Counted from the stretch's first letter, positions 34,239 to 43,875 are shown. The stretch: 64,000 nucleotides of DNA from Hydrogenoanaerobacterium sp032017025 (GCF_032017025.1 NZ_DALZQO010000005.1:1-64000); one strand, 5' to 3'. Notes: generated from the sequence alone by a model not told the origin. Translations and numbers: made by a program.

Positions 34239-36344
34239 ATGACGAATTTGGAACGGCTTGCAAGGTGGATTGTAAAGTGCAGGGTGCTCATTCTTATTAT
34301 GGCGGTGGCACTGCTGATTCCTGCGGCAATCGGTTATATCGGTACCTATGTAAACTACGATATCTTAACCTATCTGCCGGATGATTTAGAGTCGATGGTG
34401 GGGCAGGGTTACCTCGAAAACGACTTTAATATGGCGGGCACAGCAATGATTACCGTAGAGCATATGGCAACGAACGACCTGCTGGCCCTAAAGGAAGAGC
34501 TTGCGGCGATACCAGGGGTTGACGAGGTTCTCTGGCAGGATGACGTGCTCGATGCATCGGTGCCCGCTGAAATGCTGCCTGAGGAGATACGCTCGATTTA
34601 TTACAACGAAAATGCCACCATGATGATGGTGACCTTTACGGACAAAAGCGCGTCCGACAGCACAATGAAGGCGCTTGAGCAGATTAATGCAACGCTCAAA
34701 GAAAACTGCTTTATGGGCGGTATGTCGGCAATCGTAGCAGACACTAAAACCATTGCCGAAAATGAAATGCCGTTTTATGTAGTGGTTGCCGTGGTGCTTT
34801 CAGTCGTGGTGCTTATGCTTGGCATGCAATCGTGGCTGGTGCCGTTTATTTTTATTACGGGCATAGGGTTCGCGGTAGTCTACAACCTTGGCAGCAATAT
34901 TTTTCTGGGGCAGGTTTGCTACATTACAAAATCGTTGGCGGCAGTATTGCAGCTCGGCGTTACCATGGACTTCTCCATCTTCCTGCTGCACCGCTACGAT
35001 GAAGAAAAAGAAAACGGAATGAACAGTGAGGATGCAATGGTACATGCCATTGTCAATACCTTTACCTCTATTTCAGGTAGTTCCCTCACCACCATTGCGG
35101 GCTTCCTTGCCATGTGCACCATGAGCTTGGCACTTGGCGCCGATATCGGCATTGTCATGGCAAAGGGCGTTGTACTGGGTGTTTTAAGCACCGTTATTAT
35201 TCTGCCTGCGCTTATCCTGTTTTTCGATAAGCCCATTCACAAGTACACACACCGCACCTTTATTCCAAAGCTGACAAAACTCAGCGACTTTGTAATCAAA
35301 CACCATAAGTCTGTGCTGGTGGTGGCGGTTCTGTTGTTTGTTCCGTTTGCCATTGCACAAAGCAAAACCGATGTGTATTACACGCTTACCGATTCACTCC
35401 CCGCCGACCTCCCGTCGGTTATGGGCACCAATGAGCTGAAAAAGCAGTTTGATATGGCGACCAGCCATTTTATCATAGTGGATGACAGCGTAGAGGGTTA
35501 CCAAATCAGCGATATGTGCAAGCAAATCGAAAAGATGGATGGCATCACCAGTGTTGTTGCCTATGAGAAATTCCTTGGTGCGGGCGTCCCCGATGAGTTT
35601 ATTCCTGGAGATATGAAGGATAGCTTTGCTGCGGGCGGAAAGAAAATGTTTATGGTAAACACCAGTATGAAGCCCGCAACACCGGAGCTCAGCAAGCAGC
35701 TAGACGACATCAATGCGCTTATCAAAAGCTACGATAACAACGCCGTCATCGCGGGCGAGGGAGCACTCACCAACGATTTGGTTAGAGTTTCGGATCAGGA
35801 CTTTAAGAACGTCAACATATCCTCCATTGTGGTGGTGTTCTTTATCATCGCTATCGTATTTAAATCAATTTCCATCCCTGTGCTTCTGGTTGCGGCAATT
35901 GAGTTTGCGATTATGATCAATATGGGTGTTCCGTACTTTACGGGCACTACCATTCCATTTATTGCAAGCATCGTAATTGGAACAATTCAGCTGGGCGCTA
36001 CCGTGGACTACGCTATTTTGATGACCACCCGCTTTCAGGAGGAACGCCGTGCAGGGCATGGAATACAGGAGGCAGTCAAAATTGCGGCTGAAACCAGCTC
36101 GCAGTCCATCATCACCAGTGGTCTTTCGTTTTTTGCGGCAACTATGGGTGTTGCGCTGGTTTCTAAAATCGAACTCATCAAAAGCTTGTGCCTAATGCTG
36201 GCGCGCGGTGCAGTCATCAGCATGGTTGTTATACTTCTCGTAATGCCCGCCATCCTCATGGTATTTGGCAAGCTAATTGAAAAAACAACCATTCACTTCC
36301 TTGGCAAACCGGAGAAACTAAGTAAGGAGAGAGCTGTACAATGA
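34239..36344 (+). CDS. MMPL/RND-superfamily transporter
   Basis: 701 residues in two homologous halves, each with an external loop after the first helix and a block of five to six helices (about 190-320 and 530-680), as in MMPL proteins that export lipids or hydrophobic compounds using the proton gradient. The second half repeats the helix pattern AAIEFAIMINMGVPYFTGTT...IGTIQLGATVDYAILMTTRF. ATG 34239 directly follows AGAGGAG, so TTG 34248 (nine bases from the same site) is an alternative start. Overlaps the next gene by ATGA, so the two are translationally coupled. Controlled by the divergent TetR repressor. Confidence 0.92.
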   Translation: MTNLERLARWIVKCRVLILIMAVALLIPAAIGYIGTYVNYDILTYLPDDLESMVGQGYLENDFNMAGTAMITVEHMATNDLLALKEELAAIPGVDEVLWQDDVLDASVPAEMLPEEIRSIYYNENATMMMVTFTDKSASDSTMKALEQINATLKENCFMGGMSAIVADTKTIAENEMPFYVVVAVVLSVVVLMLGMQSWLVPFIFITGIGFAVVYNLGSNIFLGQVCYITKSLAAVLQLGVTMDFSIFLLHRYDEEKENGMNSEDAMVHAIVNTFTSISGSSLTTIAGFLAMCTMSLALGADIGIVMAKGVVLGVLSTVIILPALILFFDKPIHKYTHRTFIPKLTKLSDFVIKHHKSVLVVAVLLFVPFAIAQSKTDVYYTLTDSLPADLPSVMGTNELKKQFDMATSHFIIVDDSVEGYQISDMCKQIEKMDGITSVVAYEKFLGAGVPDEFIPGDMKDSFAAGGKKMFMVNTSMKPATPELSKQLDDINALIKSYDNNAVIAGEGALTNDLVRVSDQDFKNVNISSIVVVFFIIAIVFKSISIPVLLVAAIEFAIMINMGVPYFTGTTIPFIASIVIGTIQLGATVDYAILMTTRFQEERRAGHGIQEAVKIAAETSSQSIITSGLSFFAATMGVALVSKIELIKSLCLMLARGAVISMVVILLVMPAILMVFGKLIEKTTIHFLGKPEKLSKERAVQ

Positions 36345-38707
36345 AAAATAAGTTGAAAAAAATATGCGCCATCAGCCTTGCAGTAGCGCTGGTTGGTGCG
36401 CAGACGGTATGGGCGCTGAACACGGCAAAAGCACAAGCAGTGCAGCCGGCAGAAGCACCTCTGACAGAAACCGCCACAGCCGCTGAAAACAAAACAAGAG
36501 TAAGCGGCGGCACGGGGCTCAGCAAGGATGAGAGTGTTTATGTGCTTTTGAACAATGATGGCAGTGTAAGAAAGCAGATTGTCAGCAGTTGGCTACACAG
36601 CGATATCGGGCTTGCCGGCGTGCATGATATCAGTATACTAAAGGACATCAAAAACCTGAAAAGTGCTGCGAAGCCCGAATTCAAAGACGGCAAGCTTAGC
36701 TGGAACACCAACGATAAGGATGTATACTATCAGGGCACTACCGGTAACCCGTTGCCTATTAATGTAACGGTTACCTATAAGCTTGACGGCAAAGGTATCT
36801 CTGCCGAGGAGCTGGCAGGCAAAAGCGGTGAGGTCGAAATCCGCATTAAGGTCACCAACGCCTATACAGAAACGCAGGTAATCGACGGGGTCGAACGCCC
36901 CATCGCCCCTATGTTTTTAACAGCAGTGCTGCTTAATCTGCCCGATGAAAATTTCAGCAATGTCAAAGCAGAAGACGGTATGATTATGAACGAATCCACC
37001 AATCAGCTGGTTACGTTCGTCACAGTACCTGGGCTGAAAGAAAGCTTTGAAGGGCTGCTGGATGATGAAATAGGCAACATTAAAGATAAGATGGTGGATG
37101 AGTTTGTAGTAACTGCGTTTGCGGAAGAGTTCCGCTTACCCTCTATCATGATCGGTGCTGCCAATGACAGCGATTTGTTTGACGATGATAACGATCTGGA
37201 AAGTGATATTGATGATCTGCTTGACGATATTGACGACCTTAACGACGCAACCGACGAGCTGCATGACGGTACCATTAAGCTTGCAGATGCAGGCGTGGAG
37301 TTTAATGACAATATGCGCACGTTCCGTTCGAAGTACAGAGATTTTCAGGATGGCTTCAAAGAAGCCTACAAAGCCATTAACGGGCTTGTCGGAAAATTAA
37401 ACGGCATACAGGATGTTGTATCGCACATACCGCCTGCACAGCTCGGTGCCCTCAAACAGGGGCTGGCTGGGCTTCAGGCGAATATGTACAGCCCAGAGGA
37501 GCTGCAGCTTTTACAGGCGCTGTGCGGCAAAGATCTGGGCGCTGAACTGAATGGATTTACGCAAAAACTAAGTGAAACGGTCGGACTGCTGCTGGGCAGA
37601 AACACCGGATTTGTAGCAGACCCTGCCGACCGTGCACCCGATGCAACTGTGGATGTCCCCAACGAGGGCGCAAAAACCGAGACGGGTACAACCGCCGATA
37701 CGCCCAAGGATGAAACAAAAACCGACGCAAAAGACGGTGCTCAAAAAGATGAAGAAATAGGAGCAGATGCAGGCACCGACACCCCCAAAGAAGATGCAAA
37801 GACCGATGCGGGGATTGAGACAGACATAGATGCAGCCACAAGCAAAGATGCTGATGCCAAAAACAACGATACTGCAGATAAGCAAGGAGTGACGGCGCTT
37901 CCTGATCAAGCAGCAGGTTTCGCATCCGCTGTGGAGATGAAGTTCAGCGGCACAGAAAACACCCAAAGTGTGCGTGTGCTCGGAGATTACGTGCAAGCAC
38001 CACAGGCGTTTTCTGCCCCGGCGCTCACCGATAATCAGATTAAAGAGGTGCAGGGGGCAATTGGGCAGGCGGTACAGGGCATGCTCAGCACACCCGAAAT
38101 GATGGAGAAGCTAAGGCTTGCCGGTGAGGTTCAGGTGAAGAGCAAAGCTTTGCTGGAGAGCTATACCCAGGTTATGACAGCGATAGAAGCAATAAAAGCC
38201 GACCCGCAGTTTGTTAAGGCTCTGGAGAGAAACCCTGAAATCGCGGCTATGCTCAAAAACCCGTCCAACATCCCGGCAACACTTCAAAAGCTTTCTTCGG
38301 GCAGCGGCAAATTGATGGAGGGTCTGGATAAGCTGTATGAGGGTCAGAATAAAATCGGCCACGCGATAGATGACCTCAAGGATGCTACTCAGGAATTGCA
38401 GGACAAAACAGCAGAGCTGAACGACGGTGTGGAAGAGTTCCAAATCGACGGTATCTATGAGCTTACCGGCAGGGTAACCGACCTCACCGATGAAATCAAA
38501 CAGGCACTGCATATCAAAGAGGCAATTTCAGATGCGTCCAAGGGCTTTACTACCTACACAGGTGCCCCTGCAGATGCTGATACCAGTGTGAAATTTATTA
38601 TGAAGACAGATGAGATCAAGACAAAAGAAGAAGTGCGAGAAGTAGTCACGATTGAAGAACAAAAAACAGGCTTCTGGGATAAGGTGAAAGCTTTGTTCCG
38701 TAAATAA
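36341..38707 (+). CDS. Secreted coiled-coil protein coupled to the MMPL transporter
   Basis: 788 residues with a Sec signal peptide (positively charged start, hydrophobic 9-25). No second membrane segment or sortase motif was seen. A beta-rich region (about 50-250) is followed by an Asp-rich heptad stretch (DDDNDLESDIDDLLDDIDDLNDATDEL, about 285-310) and predicted coiled coil. A low-complexity insert of Thr/Asp/Lys/Ala repeats (about 425-520) and a second coiled-coil segment (KLMEGLDKLYEGQNKIGHAIDDLKDATQEL, about 655-700) follow. The alternating coils recall YhgE/Pip-type proteins. Coupling to the MMPL gene suggests an extracellular partner of that pump. Function otherwise unknown. Confidence 0.8.
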   Translation: MKNKLKKICAISLAVALVGAQTVWALNTAKAQAVQPAEAPLTETATAAENKTRVSGGTGLSKDESVYVLLNNDGSVRKQIVSSWLHSDIGLAGVHDISILKDIKNLKSAAKPEFKDGKLSWNTNDKDVYYQGTTGNPLPINVTVTYKLDGKGISAEELAGKSGEVEIRIKVTNAYTETQVIDGVERPIAPMFLTAVLLNLPDENFSNVKAEDGMIMNESTNQLVTFVTVPGLKESFEGLLDDEIGNIKDKMVDEFVVTAFAEEFRLPSIMIGAANDSDLFDDDNDLESDIDDLLDDIDDLNDATDELHDGTIKLADAGVEFNDNMRTFRSKYRDFQDGFKEAYKAINGLVGKLNGIQDVVSHIPPAQLGALKQGLAGLQANMYSPEELQLLQALCGKDLGAELNGFTQKLSETVGLLLGRNTGFVADPADRAPDATVDVPNEGAKTETGTTADTPKDETKTDAKDGAQKDEEIGADAGTDTPKEDAKTDAGIETDIDAATSKDADAKNNDTADKQGVTALPDQAAGFASAVEMKFSGTENTQSVRVLGDYVQAPQAFSAPALTDNQIKEVQGAIGQAVQGMLSTPEMMEKLRLAGEVQVKSKALLESYTQVMTAIEAIKADPQFVKALERNPEIAAMLKNPSNIPATLQKLSSGSGKLMEGLDKLYEGQNKIGHAIDDLKDATQELQDKTAELNDGVEEFQIDGIYELTGRVTDLTDEIKQALHIKEAISDASKGFTTYTGAPADADTSVKFIMKTDEIKTKEEVREVVTIEEQKTGFWDKVKALFRK

Positions 38708-38754
38708 AAGACTATTCCAAAGCAGTAGCGGGAAAAGCCCGCCTCTCTCTTTGC

Positions 38755-38789
38755 AAAACACCGGTGCATTTTTATTGCGCCGGTGTTTT
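38755..38789 (+). terminator. Terminator of the MMPL operon
   Basis: A 14-bp stem with one G-U pair (38755-38768 with 38776-38789) running into TTTTT, about 50 bases past the stop codon. Confidence 0.82.
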
Positions 38790-38809
38790 TGCATGCCGTG
38801 CCGAACCGC

Positions 38810-38838
38810 TTGTATCAGCCGGCACAGCGTGCTATACT
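38810..38838 (+). promoter_or_regulatory. Promoter of the SDR-LUD-YgjP operon
   Basis: TTGTAT, 17 bases, TATACT with TGC before the -10; 48 bases before the SDR start codon. Confidence 0.72.
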
Positions 38839-38886
38839 AAATGTAGAAACGCAAGAATAAAAGCTTTATCAGAAAAGAGGGACGAG

Positions 38887-39621
38887 TTGAGCAAAACAGT
38901 GTTGATAACGGGTGCGTCCCGTGGGATAGGCGCGGACACTGCACGTCTCTTTGCCGCGCAGGGGTGGAACGTTGCAATAAATTATAACCGCAGCGGTGCA
39001 CGTGCCGATGCCCTTGCTGCTGAGCTAAAGGCACAGGGCACAGCGGTGATGGCCGTGCAGGCGGATATTACCGACGTGCGGCAGGTGCAGGACATGGTGC
39101 GGCAGGTGCAGGCGCAGTTCGGTGGCATCCATGCTTTGGTAAATAACGCCGGCATTGCTCAGCAGCTGCTGTTTACCGATATTACCGCCGAGGATTGGGA
39201 CCGCATGTTCGATGTGAACGTCAAAGGCATGTACCACTGCACACAGGCGGTGGTGCGCGGAATGATTGACAGCCACGTAGGCAAAATTATCAATCTTTCC
39301 AGCATATGGGGGATTGCGGGCGGTAGCTGTGAGGTGCATTATTCTGCCGCAAAGGCGGCGGTCATCGGCTTTACCAAGGCACTTGCCAAAGAGCTGGGGC
39401 TGTCGAACATTCAGGTAAACTGCGTCGCCCCCGGTGTGATCGATACCGAAATGAACGCAGCCTTGCCCCCTGATGCCTTGGCGCAGCTCAAGGAGGAAAC
39501 GCCGCTCGGTGTTATTGGGCAGGGCAGCGATGTCGCCAACCTCATTTATTTTCTTGCGTCCGATCAGTCGAATTTTATCACAGGACAGATCATCAGTCCC
39601 AACGGGGGGCTGGTTATTTAA
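38887..39621 (+). CDS. SDR oxidoreductase, FabG-like
   Basis: 244 residues, classical short-chain dehydrogenase: NAD(P)-binding TGASRGIG at 8-15, NNAG near 87-90, and the catalytic Ser-Tyr-Lys triad in NLSS...VHYSAAKAA near 138-158. Best fits 3-oxoacyl-ACP reductase-type enzymes, though no fatty acid genes are nearby, so the substrate is open. I use TTG 38887 as start: GAGGG lies five bases before it and the upstream in-frame sequence contains the promoter. First gene of a three-gene operon. Confidence 0.9.
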   Translation: MSKTVLITGASRGIGADTARLFAAQGWNVAINYNRSGARADALAAELKAQGTAVMAVQADITDVRQVQDMVRQVQAQFGGIHALVNNAGIAQQLLFTDITAEDWDRMFDVNVKGMYHCTQAVVRGMIDSHVGKIINLSSIWGIAGGSCEVHYSAAKAAVIGFTKALAKELGLSNIQVNCVAPGVIDTEMNAALPPDALAQLKEETPLGVIGQGSDVANLIYFLASDQSNFITGQIISPNGGLVI

Positions 39622-39642
39622 CAACAGAAAGGATCGATAGTT

Positions 39643-40311
39643 ATGGATCAAAATGCAAGAAAGGTAATGGAGAAGCGCATTAAAAAAACCATTGCCGCAC
39701 TTGAAAAGAATAATATGATGGGCATTTATGTAGAGCGCAAGGAAGATGTGCCCGCAAAGGTGGCAGAGCTGCTGAGAGACGGCAGTTCGGTTGCGTTTGG
39801 TGGCTCGATGTCGTTGGAGGAAAGCGGCGTGATGGAACTGCTGCGCAGCGGGCGATATCACCTGATTGACAGAGACCGTTGTGCCCCTGAGGATAAGCCA
39901 AGGGTACAGCGCGAGGCTTTTTTTGCGGATGCGTTTTTATGCAGCAGCAACGCGGTTACCGAAAACGGCGAGCTCTACAATGTAGATGGCATTGGAAACC
40001 GCACCGCTGCGATTGTATTTGGCCCCGAGTCGGTGATTATGGTGGTGGGCAGCAACAAGCTATGCAAAAACCTTGACGATGCAGCGGTTCGTGTGAAAAC
40101 CATTGCCGCCCCCGCCAACTGCGAGCGCCTGAACTGTACCACCTATTGCCATGAAAAAGGTGAGTGTGTGGCTTTTGCGTCGGGCAACAGCTGCATGACA
40201 AGCGGATGCAGCAGCGAGGGCAGAATATGCTGCACCTATGTGGTATGTGCACAGCAGCGCATTAAAAACCGCATTAAGGTGATTTTAGTAGGCGAAGAAC
40301 TGGGCTATTGA
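39643..40311 (+). CDS. LUD-domain protein (LutC/YkgG-like)
   Basis: 222 residues with the LUD (DUF162) fold: the segment VAFGGSMSLEESGVMELL and the loop GIGNRTAAIVFGPESVIMVVGSNKL are characteristic. The C-terminal part is cysteine-rich (C-x4-C-x3-C-x5-C and later CC), as in many Firmicute members. Relatives include subunits of iron-sulfur lactate oxidation complexes, but no LutA or LutB partner is present here. Ribosome binding site AGAAAGGAT. Overlaps the next gene by one base (TGATG). Confidence 0.87.
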   Translation: MDQNARKVMEKRIKKTIAALEKNNMMGIYVERKEDVPAKVAELLRDGSSVAFGGSMSLEESGVMELLRSGRYHLIDRDRCAPEDKPRVQREAFFADAFLCSSNAVTENGELYNVDGIGNRTAAIVFGPESVIMVVGSNKLCKNLDDAAVRVKTIAAPANCERLNCTTYCHEKGECVAFASGNSCMTSGCSSEGRICCTYVVCAQQRIKNRIKVILVGEELGY

Positions 40312-40979
40312 TGACGCAGTACAAGCTGATACGCTCAAAGCGCAAAACACTGGCGATTCACATTACACCACAGGCAGAGGTTGAGGTGCGCGCCCCGCTG
40401 CGTATGCCGCAGGGCACCATCGATGCTTTTGTGCGGCAAAAGCAGGGCTGGGTATCAGCGCACGTAAATGCTATGCGCGAGCGGGTATTGGCACGCGAGA
40501 GCTTTGCAATTGGCAATACGTTAATGCTGCTTGGCAGGGAATACCCCGCCATAGCAGTGCAGGGTAAAAAAGCTGTGTTTGACGGTGAACATTTTCTGAT
40601 TCCGCAAGGCAGCTTTGAGCAGGTGCGCCCTGCTGTAACGGCACTTTACCGCACGTTGGCACAGCGCGAGCTTGCCTCGCGGGTACAAAAGTACGGCGTT
40701 GTGATGGGGCTTACCCCCAGTGCCGTTAAAATAAGCGGTGCACGTACTCGCTGGGGTTCATGCTCGGGTAAAAACAGCCTCAACTTTTCGTGGCGACTGG
40801 TATTGGCTCACCCCGACGCAGTGGATTATGTCGTGGTACATGAGCTGGCGCATATCCGCCAGCACAACCATTCTTCAGCATTTTGGCAGGTGGTGGAGGA
40901 CGTGCTGCCCGATTACAAGCGCCGCGAAAAAATGCTAAAGGCATTGCAGCAGCACCTAGCAACACAAAGCTGGGACTAG
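40311..40979 (+). CDS. YgjP-like (DUF45) metal-dependent hydrolase
   Basis: 222 residues. The HELAHIRQHNHSSAFW motif near residue 180 is the zinc-binding signature of the YgjP/SprT-like DUF45 family; SGARTRWGSCSGKNSLNFSWRLV just upstream is also characteristic. Role unknown; the family resembles WLM metalloproteases. The ATG overlaps the preceding stop codon (TGATG), which explains the lack of a clear ribosome binding site. Confidence 0.9.
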   Translation: MTQYKLIRSKRKTLAIHITPQAEVEVRAPLRMPQGTIDAFVRQKQGWVSAHVNAMRERVLARESFAIGNTLMLLGREYPAIAVQGKKAVFDGEHFLIPQGSFEQVRPAVTALYRTLAQRELASRVQKYGVVMGLTPSAVKISGARTRWGSCSGKNSLNFSWRLVLAHPDAVDYVVVHELAHIRQHNHSSAFWQVVEDVLPDYKRREKMLKALQQHLATQSWD

Positions 40980-40982
40980 CGG

Positions 40983-41008
40983 GAACGGATACCGATTGGT
41001 ATCCGTTC
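40983..41008 (+). terminator. Terminator of the SDR-LUD-YgjP operon
   Basis: An 11-bp perfect stem (40983-40993 with 40998-41008), 4-nt loop, followed by TCTTTTT. Confidence 0.88.
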
Positions 41009-41099
41009 TCTTTTTGCATGCATAGGATGTAAAGATGCCAAGTTGATTTTTTGTAACAAAATATTTTGTTTTTTATTGTAAATAAAATTGATTGAATAC

Positions 41100-41150
41100 T
41101 TGACAAAGCAAAGGGCAAATGCTATTATTCATATGAACAGTTATTCATAT
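41100..41150 (+). promoter_or_regulatory. Promoter and ArsR/SmtB-type operator of the cad operon
   Basis: TTGACA (41100-41105), 17 bases, TATTAT (41123-41128) with TGC before the -10. Directly after comes the dyad ATATGAACAG-TTATTCATAT (41131-41150), which matches the 12-2-12 operator type of metal-sensing ArsR/SmtB repressors. TTATTCATATGA also occurs twice as a 16-base-spaced direct repeat. Repressor on this site would block the polymerase. Confidence 0.8.
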
Positions 41151-41166
41151 GAGAGGATGAACATAG

Positions 41167-41532
41167 ATGCGAAGTAATGATGAGGCTGTTGAGCGCTGCG
41201 AGTTTATGCATGTTCATGAGGATATTGTAAACGATGTAGAGAATAACATGCCCGATGAAGAAACCCTTTACGATCTGGCCGACTTGTTTAAGATATTTGC
41301 CGATTCAACACGCATTAAAATACTGTATGTGCTGTTTGAGTCTGAAATGTGCGTATGCGACATTGCACAGCTGCTTAAAATGAGCCAAAGCGCAATTTCA
41401 CATCAGCTGCGTGTGCTGAAAACCTCGCGTTTGGTGAAAAACCGCCGAGACGGCAAAACCGTGTTCTACTCCTTGTCAGACAACCACATTAAAACCATCC
41501 TTGACCAAGGCTTGGAACATGTACAAGAATAA
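41167..41532 (+). CDS. ArsR/SmtB-family metal-responsive repressor (CadC-like)
   Basis: 121 residues. The winged helix-turn-helix spans about 38-100. The metal site of the CadC type is visible: Cys in VERCEFMHVH near the N-terminus and Cys-x-Cys in EMCVCDIA at the recognition region. The C-terminal helix DNHIKTILDQGLEHV could form the second (alpha-5, zinc) site. So it should release DNA on binding Cd, Pb or Zn. It precedes the P-type ATPase by 89 bases and faces its own operator. Confidence 0.92.
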   Translation: MRSNDEAVERCEFMHVHEDIVNDVENNMPDEETLYDLADLFKIFADSTRIKILYVLFESEMCVCDIAQLLKMSQSAISHQLRVLKTSRLVKNRRDGKTVFYSLSDNHIKTILDQGLEHVQE

Positions 41533-41621
41533 TCTGCGAATACGTTTCACTTAACAGCTGCAAATCCTAAGGTCGGCAGCGCCAAAATTTTGATAAACGA
41601 CATGAGAATGGAGAACAAGAG

Positions 41622-43868
41622 ATGAAGAAGACATTTTATCTGGAGGGCTTGGATTGCGCTAACTGCGCTGCAAAGCTAGAGCGTGCAGTGGGCGCGTTGG
41701 ATATGGTACAAAACGTTACAGTTGACTTCATGACCAAAAAGCTGATTATTGAGGCAGCAGATGACCAGTTTGATGCAGCCCTGGAGAAGGCAAAAGCGGT
41801 AATTACAAAAATTGAACCCGACGTAACGGTAACCATGGCAAAAAAAGCGCGCAAATCAAAAGGCGTTGCGCACCATTCTCATGCACATGCCCATGGTCAC
41901 GGGCATGACGACTGTGAAGGTGGTTGCTGTGGCTGCGATGATGAGCATAATCACGCAGACGAACATGACGAGGATGAAGAAGAGGATGACGACCACAACC
42001 ATGCGGATGCGGGGGACGGTTACTTACGCACCCAGATAATTCGCATTATCGGTACGGGCATCATCCTGGCAACGGCAATGCTCATGCCTGATATGACGCT
42101 GCTCACCGAGTTTTTGATGTTTCTCATCGCATACTTGTTCATCGGCGCAGATATTTTGTGGAAGGCAATCAAGAATATTTTTCGGGGCAAGGTATTTGAT
42201 GAAAATTTTCTGATGTCCATTGCAACGGTGGGTGCGTTCTGTATTGGTGAATACCCCGAGGGCGTTGCGGTTATGCTGTTCTACCAAATTGGTGAGCTGT
42301 TCCAGCATTATGCGGTAAACCGTTCACGAAAATCCATTGCAGGGCTGATGGACATTCGCCCCGACTATGCAAACGTGCTGGTAAATGGCGAGCTGATCAA
42401 AGGTAGCCCGGAGGATGTTGAGGTTGGCGACATCATTGTAGTGAAGGCGGGCGAGAAAATTCCGCTGGACGGCAAAGTGATTGAAGGTGCCTCTACGATT
42501 GATACCTCGGCGCTTACCGGAGAGTCGCTGCCGCGCGAAGCTGAGGCAGGCAGCGAGGTTCTCAGCGGGTGCATCAACCTCACCGGTGTTTTAAACATTG
42601 AGGTGACAAAGGAATTTGGTGAATCGACTGTTTCCAAAATTCTTGACCTTGTTGAGAACGCAAGCAGTAAAAAAGCGAATGCCGAGAACTTTATTACAAA
42701 ATTTGCGAAATATTATACCCCCATTGTAGTAGGCATTGCGGTAGTTCTCGCCGTGGCTCCGCCGCTGCTGTTTGGCGGTGTGTGGAACGATTGGATTTAC
42801 CGTGCACTTTCGTTCCTTGTGGTATCTTGCCCCTGTGCGCTGGTCATCTCCATTCCGCTTGGGTTTTTCGGCGGCATCGGCGGTGCATCCAAATGCGGCG
42901 TGTTGATTAAAGGCAGCAACTACCTCGAGGCGCTTGCCGACACCGAAATGGTGGTGTTTGATAAAACCGGTACGCTCACCAAAGGCCGTTTTGCCGTAAC
43001 AGAGCTGTACCCTCAGGGCGTGAGCGACAATGAGCTTCTAGAGCTTACCGCATACGCCGAGGCATACTCCAACCATCCCATTTCGTTGTCCATCAAAGCG
43101 GCGTACGGTAAGGCAATTGACAACAGCCGTGTCGCAGACGTAGAAGAGACCGCAGGGCAGGGTGTAAAAGCGGTGATAGATGGAAAAACCGTGTTGGCAG
43201 GCAATGCAAGGCTGATGGATACACACCAGATTACGTACCAAGCAGTTGACGCTATAGGCACTGTGGTGCACGTTGCGGCAGATGGTGTTTACCGTGGCTG
43301 CATTGTAATTGCCGACCAAATAAAACCCGATGCCAAACATGCAATTGCTGCTCTTAAAGCGGGCGGTGTGAAAAAGACTGTGATGCTCACCGGAGATGCG
43401 AAGGCTGTAGGCGAAGCGGTTGCAAAAGAGCTGGGGCTTGACGAAGCTTACACCGAGCTGCTGCCCGCCGACAAGGTGGAGCAGATGGAGAAGCTGCTTA
43501 CCCAAAAAACAGGTAAAGGCAAGCTCGCCTTTGTGGGCGACGGCATCAACGATGCGCCGGTGCTTGCGCGGGCGGACATTGGTATTGCAATGGGCGGGCT
43601 GGGTTCCGACGCGGCAATCGAAGCAGCTGATATCGTCATCATGACCGATGAGCCCTCGCGCATTGCTACTGCGATGAAGATTTCACGTAAAACGCTCAGA
43701 ATCGTCAAACAGAACATAGTGTTTGCGCTGGTGGTTAAGGTGCTGGTATTGGTACTGGTTGCCTTTGGCATGTCCACGATGTGGGAGGCAGTGTTTGCAG
43801 ACGTCGGCGTTTCGGTGATTGCAATTCTCAACTCCATGCGTGCTCTTAGGGTAAAAAAGCTGAAATAA
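41622..43868 (+). CDS. cadA: Cd/Zn/Pb-exporting P1B-type ATPase (CadA-like)
   Basis: 748 residues. An N-terminal HMA domain with GLDCANCAAKLE (Cys9 and Cys12) is followed by a linker about 50 residues long (about 85-140) that is extremely rich in His, Asp, Glu and Cys (HSHAHAHGHGH, CEGGCCGC, HNHADEHDEDEEED). Then come the membrane part with the transport motif Cys403-Pro-Cys405, phosphorylated Asp447 in DKTGTLTKG and hinge GDGINDAP. The CPC motif and regulator type point to divalent soft metals. Ribosome binding site GGAG before ATG 41622. Confidence 0.95.
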   Translation: MKKTFYLEGLDCANCAAKLERAVGALDMVQNVTVDFMTKKLIIEAADDQFDAALEKAKAVITKIEPDVTVTMAKKARKSKGVAHHSHAHAHGHGHDDCEGGCCGCDDEHNHADEHDEDEEEDDDHNHADAGDGYLRTQIIRIIGTGIILATAMLMPDMTLLTEFLMFLIAYLFIGADILWKAIKNIFRGKVFDENFLMSIATVGAFCIGEYPEGVAVMLFYQIGELFQHYAVNRSRKSIAGLMDIRPDYANVLVNGELIKGSPEDVEVGDIIVVKAGEKIPLDGKVIEGASTIDTSALTGESLPREAEAGSEVLSGCINLTGVLNIEVTKEFGESTVSKILDLVENASSKKANAENFITKFAKYYTPIVVGIAVVLAVAPPLLFGGVWNDWIYRALSFLVVSCPCALVISIPLGFFGGIGGASKCGVLIKGSNYLEALADTEMVVFDKTGTLTKGRFAVTELYPQGVSDNELLELTAYAEAYSNHPISLSIKAAYGKAIDNSRVADVEETAGQGVKAVIDGKTVLAGNARLMDTHQITYQAVDAIGTVVHVAADGVYRGCIVIADQIKPDAKHAIAALKAGGVKKTVMLTGDAKAVGEAVAKELGLDEAYTELLPADKVEQMEKLLTQKTGKGKLAFVGDGINDAPVLARADIGIAMGGLGSDAAIEAADIVIMTDEPSRIATAMKISRKTLRIVKQNIVFALVVKVLVLVLVAFGMSTMWEAVFADVGVSVIAILNSMRALRVKKLK

Positions 43869-43875
43869 ATGCGGA

